Part shown: in pieces, positions 9,755-19,695 of the stretch
Numbering within the stretch: position 1 is the stretch's first letter
How the letters are laid out: every line of letters starts with the position of its first letter
Assembly (NCBI GenBank): GCA_027605045.1
Contig: JAQFWX010000087.1
Span: forward strand, 1-64,000
DNA from: Phallus indusiatus
Lineage: Eukaryota > Basidiomycota > Agaricomycetes > Phallales > Phallaceae
Direction of reading: 5' to 3'
DNA: 64,000 bases
Notes under the pieces: generated by a model
What the model was told of the DNA's origin: nothing
The model's input: only the letters and a program-made list of their open reading frames with translations
Databases searched by the model: none
Program-made: the position numbers and the translations under genes

Positions 9755-10735
9755 GTAGTATTTTTGATTGTGGGATGCATTATTTTGATTACTGAGTGTG
9801 TTATTTAATAATAAAGTGTGTTATTTTGATTGCAGGGTGTGTTATTTTAAGCATACAGTGCATTATTTTAAGTGCAGAGTGCATTATTTTGAGTGCAGAG
9901 ACAATTATTTCATCACTGAGTGTGTAATTTTGATTCCAAAGTATATTATTTTAACTGGGAATTGCATTATTTTTGAGTGTGGAGTGTGTTATTTGATTGT
10001 AGAGTGCGTTATTTTGATTGCAGAGTGTGTTATTTTAACTGTAGAGTGTGTTATTTGATTGTGAAGTGCATTATTTTAACCGCAGAGTGCGTTATTTTAA
10101 CTGTAGAGTGCGTTATTTGGACTGCAGTGTGTGTTATTTGGACTGCAGAGTGCATTATTTTAACTACAGAGTGTGTTATTTGATTGTGGAGTGCATTATT
10201 TGGACTACAGAGTGCATTATTTTAACCGCAGAGTGCATTATTTTAACTGCAGAGTGCGTTATTTTAACCGCAGAGTGTGTTATTTTAACCGCAGAGTGCG
10301 TTATTTTGACTGCAGAGTGTTTTATTTCGATTGCGAAGTGCATTATTTGATTGCAGAGTACATTATTTTAACTGCAGAGTGCATTATTTTAACTGGAGAG
10401 TGTGTTATTTGATTGTAGAGTGCATTATTTTAACTGCAGAGTGCGTTATTTGGACTACAGAGTGTGTTATTTGGACTACAGAGTGTGTGATTTTAACCGC
10501 AGAGTGCGTTATTTTAACCGCAGAGTGCGTTATTTTAACCACAGAGTGCATTATTTTGACTGCAGAGTGTTTTATTGCGGAGTACATTATTTTAACTGCA
10601 GAGTGCATTATTTTAACTGCAGAGTGCGTTATTTTAACTGGAGAGTGCATTATCTTGATTGTGGAGTGTGTTATTTGGATTGTGGAGTGCATTATTTTAA
10701 TTACAGAGTGTATTATTTACATTTATAATGTATAC
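9755..10735. repeat. 21-bp minisatellite (GAGTGCGTTATTTTAACCGCA)
   Basis: Roughly 45 tandem units of about 21 bp with consensus GAG-TGCGTTATTTTAACYGCA. The first units near 9,760-9,980 are degenerate and the central ones (10,200-10,620) nearly identical. Some units are shortened to about 17-20 bp. Because 21 is a multiple of three, several frames on both strands stay open for 65-137 codons and encode seven-residue repeats, for example ECVILTA. No start context or flanking exon supports translation. The array separates composite copy 2 from the second C/T-rich block. Confidence 0.93.
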
Positions 10736-10804
10736 TATTACTAAAAAAGGTAAGGATTCGTAATTAGCGTGGGAAAAAAACGCACTGTGCATTATCTTCT
10801 GTAT
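10736..10804. other. short spacer between minisatellite and block A2
   Basis: About 70 bp of unassigned sequence. The next block starts with AGCGGTTTTTTATCCCTTC, closely matching the sequence just inside the telomere (AGCGGTTTTTCATCCCTCC at about 249). Confidence 0.5.
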
Positions 10805-12395
10805 ATCTGCAGCGGTTTTTTATCCCTTCGCCAATCAAACTCGCACCGGGGTTTCTGTCCCTTCCCAATTCCACTCACACCTGCTTTCTGTCCCTCCCCC
10901 AATTCCACTAGCACCGGGACTTTGTCCCTTCCCCAATTCCACTCACTCCCAGTTTCCATCCCTCCCCCAATTCAACTCACTCCTCAGTTTCATCCCTCCA
11001 CCAATTCAACTCACACCCGCTTTTCATCTCTTCTCCAATTCCACTCACACTCAAGTTTTGACCTTCCCCCAATTCAACCCACACTCCAATTTTGTCCCTC
11101 CACCAATCAAACTCACACCCCAATTTCATCCCCAACCCAATTCAACTCACACCCCAGTTTCATTCCTGATCCAATTCCAACCCATATCCAATTCCAACCC
11201 ATATCCCCTTTTTGTCCACTCCCAATTCATTCCAAACTCACTCCCCATTTTCCAACCAACATCCACTTTTCATCTTCCACCAATTCCAAACTCCAACCAT
11301 CATCCCATTCCAACCACCCAAACACTCAAAATACAGTCCACCATCAAAATACAACTCCACATCAATCAAATCAACACAAATCCATCTAACCATTACCGTC
11401 CCCACTGCCCTTCTACAATCACACCAGATTCAACTAAAGTATCAGTTCACCACAAACTTAACAGTACCAGATATCAACACCCGAGTCCAAGATTCATTGA
11501 ACCATGGCACTGAGCATATACTCACCCCAAAACAAAAAATTCCCCAACTCAAGTTCCACACTCAGTCCCAGTTACAAGTTCAAAGTACAACCAAATTACA
11601 AGTACAAATATAACATCCACTCAATCAAATACATATACTCCCATATCATCACTGAGAATCATCATAAAATACAAACCTGAAATACAGAGATCAACATCAA
11701 AATATAAGTCCAAACAGAGTCCCAGATCAAAATACAAGTTCGAACCCTTCATCTCCCCATCCCCTTTTCATTTCACCATCATTTATCATTCCCAGCAACA
11801 TCCTTCCCCATAACACTTATTCAAACAAGAGCTGTACTATCATCACACAACAAATCTTTTCCCTCCCATATCAATCAGATCAAAACAGAGATCTCTCTAT
11901 ATCTCAAATTACAGCTCAATCTCAATCCAAACAAACAAACTCTGCATTTTCCAGCCAAAAGTGCATAAGGATTACCATCCCTACTACCCTCCTCCTGCTT
12001 TCATCCATCCGCCAGTTTCAACTCCCATTATTTCATCTCAACCTCCTCACATCAAACAGTCCAAACACAGTATCTCATTCTCCAACAATTCCCAGTCACA
12101 GCTTTGTCCCAACCAGCCAAACAAGGTCTCATTACTCCTCCTGTCTCTCCTTATCAACACCCAGTCATCATCAATCCATCATATATCAAATCCCATCACC
12201 TCACTTCCACTCTATCATAAAAAAGTAATTGTTACAAGTACAACATTGTCTCAATCAAATACTGAATCCAGTCTCAGATCCCCAAGTGACCTACACGTCC
12301 TTCTACAGGGAAAACAAGAAGTCCAGAAATACTAGAACCATAGATCCGTAAATCAAAACGTAAAAACACGTCAAGTGAAAACCAGCAGAGAACTA
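10805..12395. repeat. C/T-rich imperfect repeat block (copy A2)
   Basis: A second copy of the telomere-adjacent block, longer than copy A1 (an extra segment at about 11,440-12,230). It again starts with repeated CCCAATTCCACTCACACC units and passes through A/C-rich sequence matching 700-1,150. The long frames in it (up to 206 codons, very rich in Pro, Ser and Thr) simply reflect the composition. Confidence 0.8.
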
Positions 12396-12810
12396 GAAGT
12401 CAGAGTTTGCGTAAAACAGTTCTATCCACCTCAATTCTCTTTCAATCTTCTCCAAACAAAAAACGTACTAAATAAAATAATTTTCTCCACAATCTGTATT
12501 AGAAGTACGTGAAGATCTGATCAGGCAAATCTTCCTATTACCACCATTTCATATACAATTGGAAATAACTAAAGTTTGCGTAAAATAGATCTACGCAGCT
12601 CAATTCTCCTTTAATCTCCTTTGAAAAAAAAACGTACTCCATCATTTAATATTCCTCACAAACTATATTAAGAGTATGTAACTGTTTCATCACATCAATC
12701 TCCTTATTACCACAGTGTGATTCTAGAGTGCAATGGATATATAGAGACCGATTCTGCTTCGAATCATACCAAAAAAAAACGTACTAGATTGTTTATTTAT
12801 ATCTACAGGC
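12395..12810. repeat. ~168-bp GTTTGCGTAAAACAG repeats
   Basis: Two units begin near 12,405 and 12,573 and are followed by a degenerate third. They are parallel to the units at 1,150 and 3,070-3,480. Confidence 0.78.
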
Positions 12811-12933
12811 AAAAGTACCCAAGCATTACCATTCCCATCCCACTCATCCTGTCTTTGTCCATCCACCAGTTCCGACTCTCATTATTCCATCTCAACCTTC
12901 TCAGATTAAACAGCCCGAACAACCCATGCCATC

Positions 12934-12938
12934 ATCAC
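12934..12938. other. empty target site of the solo LTR
   Basis: The sequence around 12,900-13,000 matches both flanks of the LTR at 1,829-2,223, with ATCAC present once and no insertion. It shows the pre-insertion state of that site in the paralogous subtelomeric block. Confidence 0.93.
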
Positions 12939-13515
12939 CGGTTGTTGCACAAGCTCAAGCACCAGTCGCAGCTTTATCACAAGCAGCCAAATAATACCAA
13001 ATCACTTATCACATGGTATATACTCACCCATAATAAAAAATACCCCAATACCAGTTAGTATGTCACTGGAAAGTCACTTATAAAGTTAAAATTCATACAA
13101 TCAACACCTTTACGGGAGCGGTAAAATCAAAACATTAGAATAAAACAAAGTACCAGGTGTATCAAAGCTAGAGTCCCATCGCACCCATAACAGAAGACTG
13201 AAATCGAAATACAAGTTCCAGTTCCAGTTATTCAATCCAGAAGTAAATATTATCGACTCAAATATTTCAAGAGTCCCACCTTATAGATCCATCATACATA
13301 TACTTACCCGTAATACCCAACCGACATAACAATACAAGTTAAAAATTACCAAATCCAAAGACTCGGAACTCGTAGCAATATATATTCAGAGTCTGCATTG
13401 CAATTCAAGTTATGTCCAGCTCACATTCATTTATCACATAGCATATACTTACCCGTAACCCCCGACTCGAGTTACTTCAAAACTCGCCGTTAACAAAGAT
13501 CCCAAATATTTCTAC
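12939..13515. repeat. subtelomeric duplicated segment (partner of 2,224-2,765)
   Basis: Colinear with 2,229-2,765, including the GCATATACTTACCCGTAA motifs near 13,300 and 13,440 and the ACTCGAGTTACTTCAAAACTC segment. Confidence 0.75.
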
Positions 13516-13965
13516 TCAGAGTTTGCGTAAAACAGTTCTACACAGCTCAATTCTCATTCAACCCTCTCCAAATAAAAAACGTACTGAATAAAATAACGTT
13601 CTCCACAAACCGTATTAGAAGTACGTGAATATCCAATCAAACAAATCTCCCTAACCGCATAGTTTCATACAGAATCAGAAATAACTAAAGTTTGCGTAAA
13701 ACAAATCTATCCAGCTCAATTCTCCTTCAAACCTCTCCAAATAAAAAACGTACTAAATAAAATAATTTTCTCCACAATCCATATTAGAAGTACGTAAATA
13801 TCTGATCAGGCAAATCTTTCTATTACCTGTGTTTCATACACAATCAAAAATAACTAAAGTTTGCGTAAAACAGTTCTACACAGCTCAATTCTCCTTCTAA
13901 CTCCTTCAAAAAAAAAATGTACTTGATCATTTAATATTCCTCACAAACTTCACATTTTACAAGTC
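13515..13965. repeat. cluster of ~168-bp GTTTGCGTAAAACAG repeats
   Basis: Three units in tandem begin near 13,520, 13,689 and 13,858. Confidence 0.8.
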
Positions 13966-15150
13966 CTGAATAAGAACATCAAAATAAAATATCTCAAGAA
14001 ACTGCCACTCAAAGTTAAGACAAGAGTCACAAGCATATAAATAACTTGCCAATCAACCTTGAATTTATTTTGCGAGATTGAATGCAAAATTGAAAACACA
14101 CAAGGAAAACACAATACTGCAGAAAAATAAAGAGTGAAATCAATTTACAAATCTCGCAAAATAAAAACACACAGTCAGATAAATTTATTTCACACAAAAA
14201 ACAATTAATTTTTTTTGAGTCTGCTACAGCTAAATACATTGTCATTTATACTACGAGAGTGAACTAGCTAAGAAAATCAGTCTTGCGGGACTTATAGATA
14301 ACAGTGGTGGTGGTGACAGAAGTGAGACAAAAGGGAGATGGGGTGAGGGAAATGAGGCGAGGGAAAATGGGGCGAGGGAAGTGGGGTGGATCCAACACAA
14401 GTTCTAAAAACATCAGCGGAATAAATAAAATAACCAGCATGCTTACCAGGTCAGCCTGAGACCTTCACAACACTCCGCTGACATTCCGGCAACATCCTCC
14501 AGTCACCGGTCTCAAGCCGTCTCCCCTCCAAAAATAACTCCGGAATCCAACGAGGTGGTGTGTTGCAAGAAAGCCAGCAGCAGAGTACTATGGAGGAGAT
14601 ATGTCGCAGGTGCCTTCAGATAGAGCTCCCTAGCATCTCTTCCAAGTTACTCCCCTACCAACAACTTGCACCAGTCACCAGCAACCAGTTTCCGAAGCCT
14701 CACCTAGTCCAACCTAGCCCCAGCCCCGGTCCTAGTCCATCCAGTCCAACCCAAGCCCAATTCCATCCCAACCTCGCCAGAAATAGACTAAAATCCCTGT
14801 AGATAGAGTTAGAATAGTGGATGGAATAAAAAAGATATAAAAAGAACCTGGATTGGCTTCAAAGAAGCCCTGGATAGGTGGATGGAGTGATGGGGAAGCA
14901 GGACAAGTGCGAAGCTTTTTTTTGATTATGTAATCAGTCTCATCCAAACTCCAGCAGAGCCATCCATCACCTTCCTGACTCTTTTTTTATAATTTTATTT
15001 GACTAAAAATACTCTGTAAATATCTGGAAAACATTCCAATAATAATAATTCATACTTTATTTGCTAGTTTTCGAGGATCCATCCCTCTCACACCCAGTCC
15101 AGATTCCCGGGTCTGCTTATATAACAGTTTACCTCGTCTCAAAATCAAGA
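13966..15150. other. low-complexity subtelomeric stretch, no gene seen
   Basis: AT-rich sequence, then a G-rich purine stretch (14,310-14,390) and a C/T-rich stretch near 14,700-14,770. I find no splice-consistent coding frame and no match to the repeats on either side. Confidence 0.5.
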
Positions 15151-15480
15151 ACAGTAAAAGTTTGCGTAAAACAGATCTACAGAGCTCAATTCTGCTCCAA
15201 ATTGTATCAAAAAAAAAACGTACTAAATCAAATTTTAATATCTACAAACGGTACTAAATGTTCATGAGCGCTTAATCAGGTAGAAGACGCGGTATAGCAT
15301 AAATTCATACAGTGTCATCCAAACTGCACTTGATCCATCCATCAAAATTACCCTTAATTTCCTCGGGGAAAAATTATTAAAAATAACTAATAAATATAAC
15401 AAATAACACTACAAATTTTTATACTATATTTGTACAAGAGTTCTCACAGTACAAAGTACTGTCTCCTCGAAATCAGTCTC
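15150..15480. repeat. single ~168-bp repeat plus AT-rich tail
   Basis: One TTTGCGTAAAACAG unit at about 15,160. It is followed by the same AT-rich sequence (AAAAATAACTAATAAATATAACAAATAACA) that follows the repeats at 3,860-4,030 and 7,140-7,300. Confidence 0.75.
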
Positions 15481-15484
15481 TCCT

Positions 15485-15625
15485 CAAATAACCGAGAGTG
15501 TACTGTGGGAGAGTATCCAAGAATGGAAAAAGTACTCTGAACTGTGGGAGAGTACTTGTCCGAGAATGGAAAAAGTACTTTGAACTGTGGGAAAAGTACT
15601 CACTAGTACTCCAGTACACCCGAGT
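15485..15625. repeat. ~53-bp direct repeat with GTACT motifs
   Basis: About two and a half units of roughly 53 bp with the pattern ACTGTGGGAGAGTACT...GAATGGAAAAAGTACT. Confidence 0.7.
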
Positions 15626-15852
15626 GAACTGTTCTCAAAAAGGAAGTGTCCTCGCTTAACAGAGTGTCATCCAAAGTCCACCTCGTCCATCCATCACTTG
15701 CAGACTTATTTTGGTGGGGGTAAAGTGATTAAAAATAGCTAATATATTCCCTAATATAGAATACACTTTAAAATAATAAATTTATATACAAGTTCTCGGA
15801 GTACAGAGGGTGTAGTACCAGAGAAGGCTTCAGACTAGGCAGCCCACAAGGG

Positions 15853-15923
15853 CCCACCTCGCTAACCGAAGTACTTTCCCAGGATTCAACTTTATAGGGT
15901 ATAAGAGGATTATAATCATAGTA
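15853..15923. repeat. 71-bp block identical to 6,508-6,578
   Basis: Perfect match over 71 bases to 6,508-6,578. Here its last bases (TCATAG) sit where an intron acceptor of the BAH/PHD-like fragment would be. Confidence 0.9.
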
Positions 15924-16584
15924 TCATGAAGACGTTATAGAACGATCCGCAATCGACGGTAAATAAATAATATTTTGAGAATACACTTAACTATTCCTGA
16001 ACATTTTCATAGGCAAGGCTAGGAAAATCCATACTTTGGATGATACGGTCAATCAGGAATACATTCCTGACAATAGTCTTTACACACGCTTTCGACTATT
16101 TTTTACAGAATGTGAACGTCGAAAAACTCTCGCCGTCAAGGTATATTTATTTATTTATATTTCAACTCCCTCTCATTCTTTATAGGGTCCTATTCCTTCA
16201 TGCATGTCTGAATGTATGGAGCATTATCATCCCGACAAGGACGTACAACGTTTTTGTCGTTTTTGTAAAAGGTGGTTTCATATTCAGTGTCTTCAGGAGA
16301 GTGCTGAAGAAGTAGATGATATTGATGAAACACTGGAGAATACCAAAAAAGATCTACAAGGATCTAATGCTCTTAAGGAGCAAGCGTTACTGCCTATTGC
16401 ACGTGGCAGTGATCTACGTGAGGGCATTGCGGGATATGTGAAGCATATCCATAATGCTTTTCTCAATGCTCAGACAGGCAAAGAAAAGCTTCCAAAGCTT
16501 CTGAGTGCTAAGGATATCAATACATATGACTGGCATCATACGCACATGTATAAATGTCCCCGATGTGAAAATGGATTTTTGTAA
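15924..16584 (+). pseudogene. BAH/PHD-like protein fragment, 5' truncated
   Basis: Splicing out GTAAAT...CATAG (about 15,960-16,012) and GTATAT...TATAG (16,141-16,185) gives a frame ending at TAA 16,584. It reads ...HTLDDTVNQEYIPDNSLYTRF... followed by a Cys/His-rich segment with HPDKDVQRFCRFCKRWFHIQC. This resembles the BAH-linked PHD-type fingers common in basidiomycete genomes. There is no start codon or upstream BAH core, and the region is surrounded by subtelomeric repeats, so I call it a remnant. It could be the last exons of a gene whose 5' part was replaced. Confidence 0.45.
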
Positions 16585-16870
16585 TAATATCATAATATAA
16601 AATACCATTGATAAACTCAGTTAAAATAATGAATAAAACTGTTTTAAACAATACAATTTATCTTAACTCAAATACGTCTTGAGTGAAAATTATCATCTCC
16701 TCCTCCCCACATAGTGCAACTTGTTCTGCCTGTATCTCCAGAACCGGCCCGCCAAATCCTTAGATTTTTTGCACCAAAACCCTCTTATATATGTAGAATA
16801 TGTGTGCCAAATTTCAGGAGGATTGGACTATCCTATGGTTGGTGTGCTTTGGTATACTATATGTCTTTTG
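16585..16870. other. unassigned sequence after the PHD-like fragment
   Basis: AT-rich sequence. The part at 16,715-16,860 has gene-like composition without an open splice-consistent frame. Nothing recognised. Confidence 0.45.
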
Positions 16871-17060
16871 CCCCTATAATAATTTTCTCCACAATCCATA
16901 TTAGAACTACGTAAATATCTGATCAGTCAAATCTTCCTGTTACCACCATTTCATACATAATCCGAAATAACTAAACTTTGCGTAAAACAGTTCTACACAG
17001 CTCAATTCTCCTTCAATCTCCTTCAGAAAAAAAACGTACCAGATCATTTATTTATATCCA
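16870..17060. repeat. ~168-bp GTTTGCGTAAAACAG repeat unit
   Basis: One complete unit plus the end of a preceding one; the TTTGCGTAAAACAG motif lies at about 16,977. It is followed by CATTTATTTATATC and AACATTAAGCATTCAAAGTC, also seen at 18,940-18,985. Confidence 0.75.
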
Positions 17061-17690
17061 CAAATAACATTAAGCATTCAAAGTCACTTGAGTAGACGGA
17101 GGTTGCAGTATACCATAACTTGATACACTGTCATTGCTTAATCCGTCTGTTCAAATTACCCCAAGTAGAGTAGAACACGCTTGACTCTACAAGTCAGACA
17201 AAGCGTTGTTACGGCCCAAGGTCTATAAGAATACAAGATCCACAGTCCGATATCTCCTGCATTCTCATTCAAACAGGACGGTTATATCCTCTCTTTGATT
17301 GCGTGTCTCGACTTCTCATCATCTGTCTTATTCTTCCAACTTTCGCTACAATTTCTACAACTGTTTCAACACTCAGTCCCACCATTTACACTTATCACAT
17401 AGCATATACTCACCCGTAACAAAAATACCGCAACTCCAGTTACCCTGAAACTCACCGTTAACAAGCATTTACAAGTGTGAGTAACAGATCAAGACTGACA
17501 CCGAGTTACAAGTTCAAAATACAAGTATGAGTATAAGATCGAGACACAAATACAAGATCGAAATATGGTATCGAGATCAAGGGCACTAATTCAAGAATGT
17601 CAGTCAGTAGTTTTCAATTCAAAACAGAATTCAGATCTCCAGAAGTGAAATACTTCAAACTTTCTACCTTATACAATCCTCAAATCCAAG
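17061..17690. repeat. subtelomeric repeat segment (partner of 18,985-19,420)
   Basis: Contains AAGTCACTTGAGTAGAC, GGACGGTTATATCCTCTCTTT and CACTTATCACATAGCATATACTCACCCGT-like motifs that recur with divergence at 18,965-19,420. No gene is seen. Confidence 0.6.
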
Positions 17691-17960
17691 TGCGTAAAAC
17701 AGTTCTATCCACCTCAATTCTCATTCAATCCTCTCCAAATAAAAAACGTACTAGATAAAATAATCTTCTCCACAAACCATATTAGAAGTACGTGAATATC
17801 CAATCACACAAATCTCCCTATCATCCAAAATCAGAAATAACTAAAGTTTGCGTAAAACAAATCTACACAGCTCAATTCTCCTTCAAACTCCTTCAAAAAA
17901 AAAACGTACTCGATCATTTAATATTCCTCACAAAATATATTAAGACTACGAAGCATGATT
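17690..17960. repeat. two ~168-bp GTTTGCGTAAAACAG repeats
   Basis: Units begin near 17,690 (degenerate start AAGTGCGTAAAACAG) and 17,848. Confidence 0.75.
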
Positions 17961-18690
17961 CATAGCATATACTTGCAATTCATAACAAGACGAGACAACT
18001 CGGTTACTGAAAACAAGACTTGAAATATTTACAGAAACCACTTACACCGTAACTTCATCCCATCTTGCCCACCTTACTCACATTTATAGCTGCACTATGT
18101 TTTTCCTCAGAGAGATCAATCAAATCAACAGTGAAATTTCAAGACAAAAGTACACAACTGTTACACCTCGGTCATACCTTTGTCACACAACTAGCAAAAC
18201 AATATTCAAGTACTCCTTCTGCCTATCCTCATCCAGAAGGAGTCGTCATGAATCCATCTTGTAAAAGATCGAGGCTGAATCCCAAGAATAAAACCCTCAT
18301 AATTATTACAAGTACAAGAATGAAAACAAGAAGCCCGGAAATACTAGATGCTAAATCAGGACATGAGAAAGTGTCAAGTGAAAATGACTTCATATTTCAA
18401 AGTGTTCATTGCAGTTGCATGTATAACACAAGTTCTAAATCATAATTAATAAATAAAACACCTGACCAACATATCTCAATTACCAGATCGAGTGAATTAC
18501 GGTTTCAAGTCAAACAATTCGAGTCCGAAACGCAAGCAAGTTCGCACTACAAGACTGAAATCGCAAGTGACTATATTTCAAGCACAAGTTCAAGTTTGAG
18601 ATAAGAGATAGCAACCTAGCTACCGAAATTGAATTCAAGACTCCTATACTCTTGCAGCATCTCATTAGTCCAATCTTCCTATTACTCAGA
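17961..18690. other. subtelomeric stretch, one unsupported open frame
   Basis: An open frame from ATG 18,065 to 18,445 (126 codons) has no recognised domain and no splice-linked exons, and parts of it (for example the CAAGTCCAGAAATACTAGA-like segment) are diverged subtelomeric repeat. I do not call it a gene. Confidence 0.5.
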
Positions 18691-18985
18691 AATAACTAAA
18701 GTTTGTGTAAAACAGTTCTATCCACCTTGATTCTGCTTCAAACTTCTCCAAACAAAAGACGTCCTAAATGAAATACTTTTCTCCACAAACCGTATTAGAA
18801 GTGCGTGAATATTCAATCAGACAAATCTCCCTATCATACAAAATCAGAAATATCTAAAGTTTGCGTAAAATAGATCTACACAACTCAATTCCGCTTCGAA
18901 TCATACCAAACAAAAAACGTACTAGATCCTTTATTTATATCTACAAATAATATTAAGCATTCAAAGTCACTTGAGTAGACAGAGG
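18690..18985. repeat. two ~168-bp GTTTGCGTAAAACAG repeats (most internal copies)
   Basis: Units start near 18,697 (TTTGTGTAAAACAG) and 18,857. These are the copies farthest from the telomere. Confidence 0.75.
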
Positions 18986-19695
18986 TTGCGATATAGCATA
19001 ACTTGATACACCATCATCACTTGATCCGTCTGTTCAAATTACTCTTATTTCGAAATCAAAAACCCGAGTAGTCAGTGTGTTCTCATTCCTCTATCAACTG
19101 TCATTCGAATAGGACTGTTATATCCTCTCTTTTATTATACCTCTCGACTTTTCATTATCTGGCATTTTTTTCCAACTTTCACCGCAATCTCCCGTATTTC
19201 TAGATTTGTTTCAAACACCCCGTCTCACCATTTACACTTATAACATAGCATATACTCACCCATACTAAAAATGCTGCAACTCACCATTAACAAGCATTTG
19301 CAAATATTTCCAATCAGAATAAACTTGCCAAGTGTGAGCAACAAGATCGAGACTGAGACCGAGTTACAAGTTTGAAATACAAGTACGAGTTCAATTTACG
19401 AGTACGATTATAAGATCGAGACACAAATACAAGATTGAATCAATCAAATACATATACTCATACAAGACTGGTGAAATACAAGATTGGAATAACATACAAG
19501 AACGAGCTATGACAGATCGAGGTCTCTGCCATAATATATATAAGCGTGAAATTTCTTCATATAGCATATACTCACTCGTCATAAGACTGCCTAAGATATT
19601 AATAATGACAGTATGCATGCGTTACTCAAAGTTAAAAAAGAACTAAAAAACCCCCAAGTTCATGAAAACGCAAAACAATTGATATATACTTTTAA
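18986..19695. other. end of repeat zone downstream of the helicase gene
   Basis: Diverged subtelomeric repeat (partner of 17,061-17,690) up to about 19,420, then AT-rich sequence to the helicase stop codon. This is the 3' flank of the helicase gene. Confidence 0.55.

Noticed and set aside
9798..10744. ORFs of up to 137 codons, both strands
   Set aside because: Produced by a 21-bp tandem repeat whose length is a multiple of three.
10769..11613. Pro/Ser/Thr-rich ORF of 206 codons
   Set aside because: Sequence is a C/T-rich subtelomeric repeat; three frames look alike and the paralogous block at 240-1,150 does not preserve the frame.
15487..15640. Possible regulatory GTACT array
   Set aside because: Only about two and a half copies of a 53-bp repeat; recorded as a repeat without functional claim.
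18065..18445. 126-codon ORF
   Set aside because: No domain, no splice partners, overlaps diverged subtelomeric repeat.
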